Source: DATHTC01 sp050262775 (GTDB lineage: Bacteria > Actinomycetota > Thermoleophilia > Gaiellales > Gaiellaceae). From it: a DNA stretch of 64,000 bases. Both the position numbers and the translations under genes were made by a program. The stretch lies in assembly GCA_050262775.1 (NCBI GenBank), contig JBLNEO010000116.1, positions 7,094 through 71,093 on the forward strand. Direction: 5' to 3'. The notes beneath the pieces are model-generated. The model ran no database searches. It saw nothing but the letters and a program-made list of their open reading frames with translations, and had not been told where the DNA came from. Positions within the stretch are counted from its first letter, which is position 1. Each line of letters opens with the position of its first letter. Of the stretch, positions 41,707 through 49,197 are shown one piece after another.

Positions 41707-42959
41707 GGCCCGCGCTCCTCGCCGGTTCCCGACGGCCGGTAGTACGTCCGCCCGCGCAGCTCCTCGGGCAGGTGCTCGGTCTCGAACCCGCGCGGGTCGT
41801 CGTGCGGGTAGACGTAGCCCTTCCCGTGGCCGAGCTTGCGGCCGCCGTAGCTGCCGTCGCGGAGGGCCTTGGGCGGCTTGACGTTGCCGAGCTCGCGCAC
41901 GTCGCGCGTCGCCTCGTTGAGGGCCACGTAGCTCGCGTTCGACTTCGGCGCGAGCGCGAGGTAGATCGCCGCCTGCGACAGGTTCAGCCTCGCCTCGGGC
42001 AGGCCGACGTGCTCGACCGCCTGCGCCGCCGCGACGGCGACGAGCAGCGCGCGCGGGTCGGCGTTCCCGATGTCCTCCGAGGCGAGGACGACCATCCGCC
42101 GTGCGATGAAGCGGGCGTCCTCGCCGCCCTCGAGCATCGCCGCGAGGTAGTAGACGGCGGCGTCGGGGTCGGACCCGCGCATCGACTTGATGAACGCCGA
42201 CGTGAAGTCGTAGTGCGCGTCGCCGCCCTTGTCGTAGACCACCGGCCGCTTGCGGGCGGCGTCCTCCACGTGCCCCGCCGAGAGCGGCGCGTCCTCCGCC
42301 CGCGCCGTCTCCCATGCGAGCTCGAGCACGTTCAGCGCCGTCCGCGCGTCGCCGCCGGCACGCCGGATGATCAGCTCGACCAGCTCCCCGGGCACGTCCG
42401 CGCCGAGCTCGTCCGCGCCCCGGCGCACGATCTCCGCGAGCGCCTCCGGCCCGAGCGGCTCGAGCTGGTAGATCTGCGTCCGCGAGAGGAGCGCCGAGTT
42501 GACCTCGTAGTACGGGTTCTCCGTCGTGGCGCCGACGAGGGTGATCAGTCCGTCCTCGACCGCCGGCAGGAGCGCGTCCTGCTGCGCCTTGTTGAACCGG
42601 TGGATCTCGTCGAGGAAGAGGATCGTGCGCTGTCCGTGCGCACCGAGGCGCTCGCGGGCGCGCGCGAGGACGCCGCGGACGTCGGCGACGGACGCCGAGA
42701 CCGCCGACAGCTCCTCGAAGGCGGCGCCCGTGGTCGTGGCGACGATCCGGGCGAGCGTCGTCTTGCCCGTGCCCGGCGGGCCGAAGAAGATCGCCGACCG
42801 CACGCGGTCCTCCTCGATCGAGCGCCGCAGGGCCGACCCGGGCCCGACGACCCCCTCCTGGCCGACGAACTCGTCGAGCGTCCGGGGGCGGAGCCGCGCC
42901 GCGAGCGGGGCGACCTCGCGCGTCCGCTCCTGCGCCGCGTCGGAGAAGAGGTCTCCCAT
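41703..42959 (-). CDS. rarA: Replication-associated recombination protein A (RarA/MgsA)
   Basis: AAA+ ATPase of 418 residues acting at stalled replication forks. N-terminal PLAARLRPRTLDEFVGQEGVVG, Walker A FFGPPGTGKTTLARIVA (about 58-74), Walker B LFLDEIHRFNKAQQDALLP, the VGATTENPYYEVNSALLSR sensor region, and C-terminal tetramerisation segments with DPDAAVYYLAAMLEGGEDARFIARR and KGYVYPHDDP. ATG start, divergent from the dioxygenase gene with 21 bases between starts. A CATACT hexamer on the minus strand (42972-42967) lies seven bases before the ATG. Confidence 0.95.
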   Translation of the reverse strand: MGDLFSDAAQERTREVAPLAARLRPRTLDEFVGQEGVVGPGSALRRSIEEDRVRSAIFFGPPGTGKTTLARIVATTTGAAFEELSAVSASVADVRGVLARARERLGAHGQRTILFLDEIHRFNKAQQDALLPAVEDGLITLVGATTENPYYEVNSALLSRTQIYQLEPLGPEALAEIVRRGADELGADVPGELVELIIRRAGGDARTALNVLELAWETARAEDAPLSAGHVEDAARKRPVVYDKGGDAHYDFTSAFIKSMRGSDPDAAVYYLAAMLEGGEDARFIARRMVVLASEDIGNADPRALLVAVAAAQAVEHVGLPEARLNLSQAAIYLALAPKSNASYVALNEATRDVRELGNVKPPKALRDGSYGGRKLGHGKGYVYPHDDPRGFETEHLPEELRGRTYYRPSGTGEERGP

Positions 42960-42966
42960 CCGCCGA

Positions 42967-42974
42967 AGTATGCT
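42967..42974. promoter_or_regulatory. Overlapping divergent -10 elements between rarA and the dioxygenase gene
   Basis: Plus strand TATGCT at 42969-42974, six bases before GTG 42981. Minus strand CATACT at 42972-42967, seven bases before ATG 42959. The two hexamers share four base pairs. Confidence 0.5.
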
Positions 42975-42980
42975 CCCCCC

Positions 42981-43688
42981 GTGGCGGTCGAGGACTTCTC
43001 GCAGCCGATCCTCGCGGGCGAGGGTGGGAGCGACTACGAGCGCTACCTCCGGACGGACGAGCTGCTGCGGCTGCAGAAGCGGCCGGAGGAGCGGGCCCAC
43101 CACGACGAGCTGCTCTTCCAGACCGTGCACCAGAGCTCGGAGCTCTGGCTGAAGCTCGCCTCCGAGGAGACGGAGGCGGCGGCCGGTCACCTCGGGCGGC
43201 GGGAGGTCGCGCCGGCGCTGCGCCTGCTCGCCCGCGTGCACCTCTGCCTGCGCTTCGTGACGGAGCAGCTCGACATGCTCGAGCGCATGTCGCCGTGGGA
43301 GTACCAGGAGATCCGTCGCGTGCTCGGTCACGGCTCGGGCTTCGACTCGCCCGGCTTCCGCGAGCTCCGGCGCTGGGCGCCCGCGCTCGTGCAGGAGCTC
43401 CACGCGATCCTCCGCGAGCGCGGCCTCGACCTGCGCGGCCTCTACGTCGAGGGGCGTGAGCACGAGGAGCTCTACGGCCTCGCAGAGGCGCTGATCGAGC
43501 TCGACGAGCGTGCCCAGGCGTGGCGGATCCGCCACTACCAGGTGGTCGCCCGCGTCATCGGCGACCAGGTGGTGGGGACGCAGGGGACGCCCGTCGAGGT
43601 GCTCGGCCGGCTCGTCAAGCAGCGGTTCTTCCCCGAGCTGTGGGAGGTCCGGAACGCGCTGACGGCCTACGCGAAGGAGTCGGAGTAG
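42981..43688 (+). CDS. Tryptophan 2,3-dioxygenase-like heme protein
   Basis: Would open L-tryptophan to N-formylkynurenine. The 235 residues show YERYLRTDELLRLQK, HHDELLFQTVHQSSELWLK with the distal-site His50, and the proximal heme His185 in RIRHYQVVARVIGD. The usual glycine-rich GTGG(T/S)SG substrate loop reads GTQGTPVEVL, and the protein is shorter than most TDOs (about 270-280). The fold and heme site are clear; activity on tryptophan is less sure. GTG start, apparently leaderless. No kynureninase or formamidase is next to it. Confidence 0.82.
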   Translation: MAVEDFSQPILAGEGGSDYERYLRTDELLRLQKRPEERAHHDELLFQTVHQSSELWLKLASEETEAAAGHLGRREVAPALRLLARVHLCLRFVTEQLDMLERMSPWEYQEIRRVLGHGSGFDSPGFRELRRWAPALVQELHAILRERGLDLRGLYVEGREHEELYGLAEALIELDERAQAWRIRHYQVVARVIGDQVVGTQGTPVEVLGRLVKQRFFPELWEVRNALTAYAKESE

Positions 43689-44971
43689 CCGTCGTCGAGC
43701 TCCTGCGGGAGCTCATCCGCGCCGACACCGTCAACCCGCCGGGCAACGAGACGCGCGTCGCGGAGATCCTCCGCGCGTACCTCGAGGAGGCGGGCGTCGA
43801 GGTCGAGCTGTACGCGAAGGTGCCCGACCGCGCGAACCTCGTCGCGCGCATCCGCGGCACCGGCGCCGGGCCGTCGCTCGCGTTCCTCTCCCACACCGAC
43901 ACGGTGCTCGCGGAGCCCTCGGAGTGGCAGCGCGACCCGTGGTCGGGCGCGATCGTCGGCGACGAGATCTGGGGACGCGGGGCGCTCGACATGAAGGGGC
44001 AGGTCGCGGCGAGCGCGGTGGCGCTGGCGACGCTGGCGCGCGAGGGCTTCCGCCCGAACGGCGACCTGCTCTTCGTCGCCGCGGCGGACGAGGAGGTCGG
44101 AGAGGACTTCGGCCTGCAGTGGCTCGTCCGCGAGCACCCCGAGGCGGTCCGCGCCGACCTCGCGATCAACGAGGGCGGAGGCGACCGCGTCGTCCTCGGC
44201 GGCCGGCCGATCTACCTCTGTGCGACGGCCGAGAAGATGAGCGCGCCGTTCAGGCTCCGCGTGCACGGCCGCAGCGGGCACGCGTCGATGCCGTCGATCG
44301 CCGACAACGCGCTCGTGAAGGCGGCGCGGATCGTCGAGACGCTCGCGGCGTATCGACCGCGCATGCGCCACATCCCCGAGACGGAGGAGCTGCTCCGCGT
44401 CGTCCTCGGCGAGGTGCCGCCGCCCGAGGACGCGGCCGCGCGGGCCGAGGCGGTGCATCCGCTCGCGCGCACGCTGGTCGAGCCGCTGCTCTCGCTGACG
44501 TTCACGCCGACGATGGTCGAGGCCTCGCGGAAGCGGAACGTGATCCCGGCCGTCTGCGAGCTGGTCGTCGACTCGCGCCTCCAGCCGGGGCGGCCGCCGG
44601 CGGAGCAGCTCGAGGAGCTGCGGGCGGCGATCGGCGAGGACGGCTACGAGTACGAGCCGATCGAGGCGATCGGCGGGACGCGGTCGCCCGTCGGCGGGCC
44701 GCTGTGGGACGCGGTCACCGCTTTCGTGGCCGAGGAGGATCCCGGCGCGGTCGTCGCCCCCGTCGGGTGCCCCGGCTTCACCGACAGCCACTGGATGCGG
44801 GACGCGTTCGGCACCGTCGCGTACGGCTTCTTCCCGATGCGGTCGATGGACCCCGAGGTCGCGGCGCTGCTCGTGCACTCGGCCGACGAGCGCGCGAACG
44901 TCGACGACCTCGAGCTCGGCGTGCGGTGGCTGCGCTTCGCGGCGCGCCACGTGGGCGCGCTCAGCGCGTGA
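43685..44971 (+). CDS. M20-family metallopeptidase (ArgE/DapE-like)
   Basis: Zn-dependent amidohydrolase of about 428 residues. Metal and catalytic motifs: FLSHTDTV, GRGALDMKGQVAAS, AADEEVGEDFG and a late GCPGFTDSHWMR; dimerisation domain in the middle (RLRVHGRSGHASMPS). Substrate unclear (N-acyl amino acid or peptide). No usual start codon fits: GTA at 43685 inside a GTAG overlap with the dioxygenase stop, five bases after AAGGAG, gives a natural start AVVELLRELIRADTVN. A GTG at 43640 would add 15 residues without a ribosome site. Ends overlapping a convergent gene by 11 bases. Confidence 0.85.
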   Translation, partial: VAVVELLRELIRADTVNPPGNETRVAEILRAYLEEAGVEVELYAKVPDRANLVARIRGTGAGPSLAFLSHTDTVLAEPSEWQRDPWSGAIVGDEIWGRGALDMKGQVAASAVALATLAREGFRPNGDLLFVAAADEEVGEDFGLQWLVREHPEAVRADLAINEGGGDRVVLGGRPIYLCATAEKMSAPFRLRVHGRSGHASMPSIADNALVKAARIVETLAAYRPRMRHIPETEELLRVVLGEVPPPEDAAARAEAVHPLARTLVEPLLSLTFTPTMVEASRKRNVIPAVCELVVDSRLQPGRPPAEQLEELRAAIGEDGYEYEPIEAIGGTRSPVGGPLWDAVTAFVAEEDPGAVVAPVGCPGFTDSHWMRDAFGTVAYGFFPMRSMDPEVAALLVHSADERANVDDLELGVRWLRFAARHVGALSA

Positions 44972-45785
44972 GCGGCCAGCGGGCGAACTCGCGCAGGGGG
45001 TTGCGCCACTCGGCGTGGAACGCCGGCCCGACCGGCCCCAGCCCGAAGGCGAGCGTCGCGTTCCCCGCGTGGAACCAGCCGGTCTCGCCCCACGCGCCGG
45101 GGTAGGCGAGCCACGCGGGCGGCGGCGCGAGCGGCACGAGCGCCGGCCGGACCGTCGGCCCCCCGCCGGTGACGTCGACCGGGACGGTGCGCAGCGCGCG
45201 GAAGACGACGCGTGCGGCGTCCGGCCAGCAGCGGAGGTCGTGCCGGTGCGTCCCGCGTGCCGGGTAGTTGGCGTGCGACCCGCGCGCGACGTAGGCGAGC
45301 GGGCGGAGGCCCCGCTTCGGTGCACGGGCCCACGTCCGGCGCGCTCCCGAGCAGTGCTGGCTGTAGCCGACCTGGAGCGGCTTCCCGCTCCGGTCGAGCA
45401 CGACCACGACCTCCTCCCAGTCGCCCTCGTGCGTGCGCCAGATCAGCTCGTTCGCCGGCGTCGCGACCGTCCAGAGGTTGAACGGGTAGAAGAGCCAGTA
45501 CGACAGCACGATCCGCGTGCGGGTGACGAGTGCCCGGCCGTAGACGGTCGGTTGGCCGTTGAGACGGGCGTAGCACCAGATCGCGCCCACCCCCGACGCG
45601 GGGTCGCACGGCGTCACGTCCAGGTGCCCGTCGACCTCGACCGCACCGGCGAGGAACGGCTCCACCGGCGATGCGGCGAACGCCTCCCCGGTGGCGTAGA
45701 CGAGGACGGGTGCGTGCCGCGCGAGCAGCTGCTGCGGCGAGGGCGCGGCGAGGGCGACCGCGGCGAGCAGGGCGGCGGCGAGCAC
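44961..45785 (-). CDS. Secreted Vps62-related protein
   Basis: A 274-residue protein with an N-terminal signal-like segment (VLAAALLAAVALAAPSPQQ). The central part YWLFYPFNLWTV ... RTHEGDWEEVVVVLDRSGKPLQVGYSQH and YVARGSHANYPARGTHRHD matches the Vps62-like family, found in fungi and actinobacteria and of unknown function; the clustered His, Glu and Asp suggest a metal site. GTG start, leaderless-looking, divergent from pabB by 18 bases. It converges on the M20 gene. Confidence 0.75.
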   Translation of the reverse strand: MLAAALLAAVALAAPSPQQLLARHAPVLVYATGEAFAASPVEPFLAGAVEVDGHLDVTPCDPASGVGAIWCYARLNGQPTVYGRALVTRTRIVLSYWLFYPFNLWTVATPANELIWRTHEGDWEEVVVVLDRSGKPLQVGYSQHCSGARRTWARAPKRGLRPLAYVARGSHANYPARGTHRHDLRCWPDAARVVFRALRTVPVDVTGGGPTVRPALVPLAPPPAWLAYPGAWGETGWFHAGNATLAFGLGPVGPAFHAEWRNPLREFARWPLTR

Positions 45786-45791
45786 GGGAGG

Positions 45792-45798
45792 TAGCGTA
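45792..45798. promoter_or_regulatory. Symmetric shared -10 element of the Vps62-like gene and pabB
   Basis: TAGCGTA reads TAGCGT on the plus strand (45792-45797), six bases before the pabB ATG 45804, and TACGCT on the minus strand (45798-45793), seven bases before the other gene's GTG 45785. The hexamers overlap by five base pairs. Confidence 0.6.
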
Positions 45799-45803
45799 GG
45801 CGC

Positions 45804-46862
45804 ATGCTCGAGCTGTTCCAACCGGAGGGCGCGTGGGAGGCGCTCGAGGCGTACCTCGCGGACGAGCTGTGGGGCCGCCCGGACCGCGTCGCCGACCTCT
45901 ACCTCCATCACGGCCTCTCGGCGCTGCTCCGGCGCGACGCCTCCCCGCCGCCGCCCGAGCCCTGCCGCCTTCCGCTCCTCGCGTGCGGCGTCCGCGAGGT
46001 GCGGGTGACGCGAAACGGGACACGCAACGGTCGCTCGCGTGGTCGGCTTCGCGTCGGGCCGTGGGAGTCGACGTGGCGCGACGGCGACTACCTCGACGCG
46101 GTCGAGGCCGTGCGGGGGGCGATCGCGCGGGGGGACGTGTACCAGGTGAACCTCGTGCGCCACCTCGCCGCGGCGTTCGACGGCGAGCCGGATGCGCTCG
46201 CCGCCGCGCTGGCGCCGCTGCGTCCGCTGCACCCGCGGCCGCTCGTCGGCGACGGCTGGGCGATCGTCTCGGCCTCGCCCGAGCTCTTCCTCGCGCGTCG
46301 CGGTCGTCGCGTCTGGACGTGTCCGATCAAGGGAACACGGCCCGCAGGCGTGCCGGTCGAGGGCGCCAAGGACGCCGCCGAGCACACGATGATCGTCGAC
46401 CTCGAGCGCAACGACCTCTCGCGCGTGTGCGTCCCCGGCTCGGTGCGGTGGCCCGAGCTGATGGTCGAGCGGCAGCTCGCGGGCGTGACGCACCTCGTCT
46501 CGACCGTCGAGGGCCGGCTGCGCGAGGGCGTGCCGCTCGCCGAGCTCCTCGACGCGGCGTTCCCCGGCGGCTCCGTCACGGGCGCGCCGAAGATCGCCGC
46601 GATCGACCTGATCGCCGCGCTCGAGCCCGTCGGCCGTGGCGCCGCCATGGGGGCGCTGGGGACGGTGTGGCCGAACGGCGACCTCGAGCTCGCGCTCACG
46701 ATCAGGACGTTCGCGGTCGCGGACGGGCGCCTGCACCTGTGGGTCGGCGGCGGCATCGTCTGGGACTCCGAGCCCGAGGCGGAGCTCGCCGAGACCCGGA
46801 CGAAGGCCGCGCCCCTGCTGGCCGCGATCGGCGCGCCGCTGCCGGAGCCGGCACACGCGTGA
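45804..46862 (+). CDS. pabB: Aminodeoxychorismate synthase component I
   Basis: Converts chorismate plus ammonia to 4-amino-4-deoxychorismate for folate. The 352 residues form the chorismate-binding domain: GDVYQVNLVRHL, SASPELFLAR, TCPIKGTRPAG, IVDLERNDLSRVCVPGSV, TVEGRLREGV, PGGSVTGAPKIAAIDLIA and GGGIVWDSEPEAELAETRTKA. The Lys of PIKGT is diagnostic of PabB over TrpE (PIAGT). ATG 45804 appears leaderless. pabC-like gene follows with a four-base overlap. Confidence 0.93.
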   Translation: MLELFQPEGAWEALEAYLADELWGRPDRVADLYLHHGLSALLRRDASPPPPEPCRLPLLACGVREVRVTRNGTRNGRSRGRLRVGPWESTWRDGDYLDAVEAVRGAIARGDVYQVNLVRHLAAAFDGEPDALAAALAPLRPLHPRPLVGDGWAIVSASPELFLARRGRRVWTCPIKGTRPAGVPVEGAKDAAEHTMIVDLERNDLSRVCVPGSVRWPELMVERQLAGVTHLVSTVEGRLREGVPLAELLDAAFPGGSVTGAPKIAAIDLIAALEPVGRGAAMGALGTVWPNGDLELALTIRTFAVADGRLHLWVGGGIVWDSEPEAELAETRTKAAPLLAAIGAPLPEPAHA

Positions 46863-47686
46863 CGCTGCTCGCGCTCGCGGTCACCGGACGCGGCCTCGTC
46901 GACCCCGACGTGCCCGTGCTGCACGCCGACGACGACGCGCTGCTGCGCGGGCGCGCGGCGTTCGAGACCCTCCGCGTCTACGGCGGCAAGGCGTTCCGCC
47001 TCGACGCGCACCTCGACCGCCTCGATGCCTCCTCGGCACGGATCGGGCTCGCGCCGGTGCCGCGCGACGAGCTCGCGCGGCTGTCGGCGGACGCGCTCGC
47101 GGCGGCGGGCGAGCCGGACGCCGTGCTCCGGCTGCTCTGGACCGCCGGCCGCGAGGGCGGCGAGCCCGTCGGCCTCGCGCTCGTCGCGCCGATCGGCGCG
47201 TGGATCGAGGAGGCGCGGCGCGACGGGATCCGCCTCGTGTCCCTGCTCGGCCCGGGGGCCGAGGCGCCCTGGCTCCTCGGCGGCGTCAAGTCGACGAGCT
47301 ACGCGGTGAACATGGCGGCGGAGGCCGAGGCGAAGCGTCGCGGCGCCGACGACGCCCTCTTCGTCGACCACGACGGGACGGTGCTCGAGGGACCGGTCTC
47401 GAACGTCTGGTGGCGGGTCGGGACGACCCTGTTCACGCCGTCGCTCGAGCTGGGCGTGCTCGCCGGCGTCACACGTGCCGCGCTGCTCGAGCTCGCGCCG
47501 CAGCTCGGCTACGAGGCCGACGAGGGCGCCTTCCCGCTCGCCGCGATGGCCGCGGCGGACGAGGCGTTCACGTCCTCGTCCGTGCGCGAGGTGCTGCCGG
47601 TGGTCGAGCTCGACGACGCGCCGATCCCGCGGGGAGGCGCGGCCCCCGCCCTGCAGGCGGCGCTGCGCGAGGTCGCCACGGCGTGA
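46859..47686 (+). CDS. Class IV aminotransferase, probable aminodeoxychorismate lyase
   Basis: PLP enzyme of 275 residues expected to release p-aminobenzoate from aminodeoxychorismate. Fold type IV features: DDDALLRGRAAFETLRVYGGKAFRLDAHLDRL, the PLP Lys144 in GGVKSTSYAVNM, DDALFVDHDGTVLEGPVSNVWW and FTSSSVREVLPV. Coupling to pabB by a GTGA overlap supports PabC over branched-chain or D-amino acid aminotransferase. It overlaps the next gene by four bases. Confidence 0.88.
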   Translation: MTLLALAVTGRGLVDPDVPVLHADDDALLRGRAAFETLRVYGGKAFRLDAHLDRLDASSARIGLAPVPRDELARLSADALAAAGEPDAVLRLLWTAGREGGEPVGLALVAPIGAWIEEARRDGIRLVSLLGPGAEAPWLLGGVKSTSYAVNMAAEAEAKRRGADDALFVDHDGTVLEGPVSNVWWRVGTTLFTPSLELGVLAGVTRAALLELAPQLGYEADEGAFPLAAMAAADEAFTSSSVREVLPVVELDDAPIPRGGAAPALQAALREVATA

Positions 47687-48336
47687 GGATCCTCGCGCTC
47701 GTCCACCAGCCCGACGCACCGCCGGGGACCTTTGCCGACGTCGCCGCCGCGTCCGGCGCGAGCCTCGTCACGTGGGACGTGCCGCGCGCCGGCCGGCCGG
47801 GCGGGCTCGACGGGTTCGACGGCGCGATCAGCTTCGGCGGCGAGCCGCACCCCGACGAGGAGGCCGACCACCCGTGGATCCTCACGGAGCTCGACGTCCT
47901 GCGCGAGCTCGTGGCCGCCGACGTGCCGACGCTCGGGATCTGCCTGGGCGGCGAGCTGCTCGCGCGCGCGCTCGGCGCGCCGATCGGGCCTGCCCCCGAG
48001 GAGCTGGGCTTCGTCACCGTGGAGCGGACGGTCGACGACGACCCCGTGCTCGGTGCGCTGCCGCGCCGGTTCGACGCGCTGCAGTGGCATCGCTACGGCT
48101 TCGGCCTCCCCGACGGCGCGGTCGCGGTCGCCCGCAACGACGCCGCGCTCCAGGCGTTCCGCGTCGGGCGCAGCGCGTGGGGCCTCCAGTTCCACCCCGA
48201 GGTCGACCGCGCGATCGTGGAACGGTGGGCGCTCGACGAGCGCCGCCCGGTGCCGCCGGGGGACTACGACGCGTGGACGCGGCTCGGCGCGCGGATCTGC
48301 CGTGGCTTCGTCGAGGTTTGCGGTATGCGACTCTGA
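47683..48336 (+). CDS. Class I glutamine amidotransferase (GuaA-like)
   Basis: Glutaminase domain of 217 residues with the triad Cys87 in GICLGGE, His171 and Glu173 in LQFHPEVD. It resembles stand-alone GMP-synthase-type amidotransferases rather than PabA/TrpG, which begin with an NYDSFT motif and have GVCLGHQ. As the third gene of a four-base-overlap chain with pabB and pabC it may supply ammonia for aminodeoxychorismate synthesis; no pabA is in the window. That role is inference. A catabolic gamma-glutamyl hydrolase role is possible. Confidence 0.82.
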   Translation: MRILALVHQPDAPPGTFADVAAASGASLVTWDVPRAGRPGGLDGFDGAISFGGEPHPDEEADHPWILTELDVLRELVAADVPTLGICLGGELLARALGAPIGPAPEELGFVTVERTVDDDPVLGALPRRFDALQWHRYGFGLPDGAVAVARNDAALQAFRVGRSAWGLQFHPEVDRAIVERWALDERRPVPPGDYDAWTRLGARICRGFVEVCGMRL

Positions 48337-48356
48337 GTCGATAACCTCGGACGACG

Positions 48357-49148
48357 ATGGCGCGCGACAAGGTCAGGCTCGGCGGGATGGCGTTGCCGAA
48401 CGGCGTGCTCGTGCACGGGCCGACCACATGGGGCGCGGCCGTCCGGCTCCCGGACGGGACGGTGAAGGTCGCCTCCGCGCGGAAGCGCACGTTCGGCGCG
48501 AAGGTGACGAGCCCGCTGCTGCGCGGCCCGATCAAGCTCCTCGACGCGTTCGCCGTGCTGCCGCAGGTGAAGCGCGCCCTGCCCGAGGCGACACTGCCGA
48601 TCGAGCGGCCGGGGGTCCTGGGGGCGATGGTGGCGAGCACGGTCGCCGTCCGCGCGATCCGCGGGTCGCGCGACCTCGCGCCGCTCGCGCAGGAGCTCGC
48701 GACGGGCCTCGTGTCGGTCGCCCCCGCGGTCGTCGCCCTCCGCGGCGGCGAGCTGGCGGCCTACCACGGGGCGGAGCACGTCTCGATCGGGACGTACGAG
48801 CACGGCGAGCGGCGGCCGAAGGAGCACGAGCGGTGCGGGTCGCACCTCATCGGCCCGCTGCTGGCGACGAGCGCGATCGGCAACCTCCTCGCCGCGCGCG
48901 CGCCCGCCCACCTGCGCGCGCCGGCGCGCGCCGCGGCCGCCGTGGGCGCGGCTGCCGCGTCCGTCGAGCTCTTCGGCTGGATGACGAGGAACCCGCGCAA
49001 GCCCCTCGCCCGCGCCCTCGCGCGCCCGGGCCACGAGCTCCAGTCGCGCTTCGCGACGGCGGAGCCGAGCGCGGCGCAGCTCGAGGTGGCGCAGGCGGCG
49101 CTCGACGCGTGCCTCGCCCGGGAGCACGGCGACGGCGACGCAGGCTGA
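48357..49148 (+). CDS. DUF1385 family membrane protein
   Basis: A 263-residue protein of unknown function. The family signature AYHGAEHVSIGTYEHGERRPKEHERCGSHLIGP (about 137-169) contains clustered His, Glu and Cys typical of DUF1385. Start MARDKVRLGGMALPNGVLVHGP also fits. Two or three hydrophobic segments (for example 83-105, 172-185) suggest membrane association. ATG start with TAACCT at 48342-48347 nine bases before it. The next gene runs on the same strand. Confidence 0.85.
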   Translation: MARDKVRLGGMALPNGVLVHGPTTWGAAVRLPDGTVKVASARKRTFGAKVTSPLLRGPIKLLDAFAVLPQVKRALPEATLPIERPGVLGAMVASTVAVRAIRGSRDLAPLAQELATGLVSVAPAVVALRGGELAAYHGAEHVSIGTYEHGERRPKEHERCGSHLIGPLLATSAIGNLLAARAPAHLRAPARAAAAVGAAAASVELFGWMTRNPRKPLARALARPGHELQSRFATAEPSAAQLEVAQAALDACLAREHGDGDAG

Positions 49149-49197
49149 GACGCGAACCCGGCTCCCGCCGGAGACGTTCTCGCTCCCCGTCGAGAAG

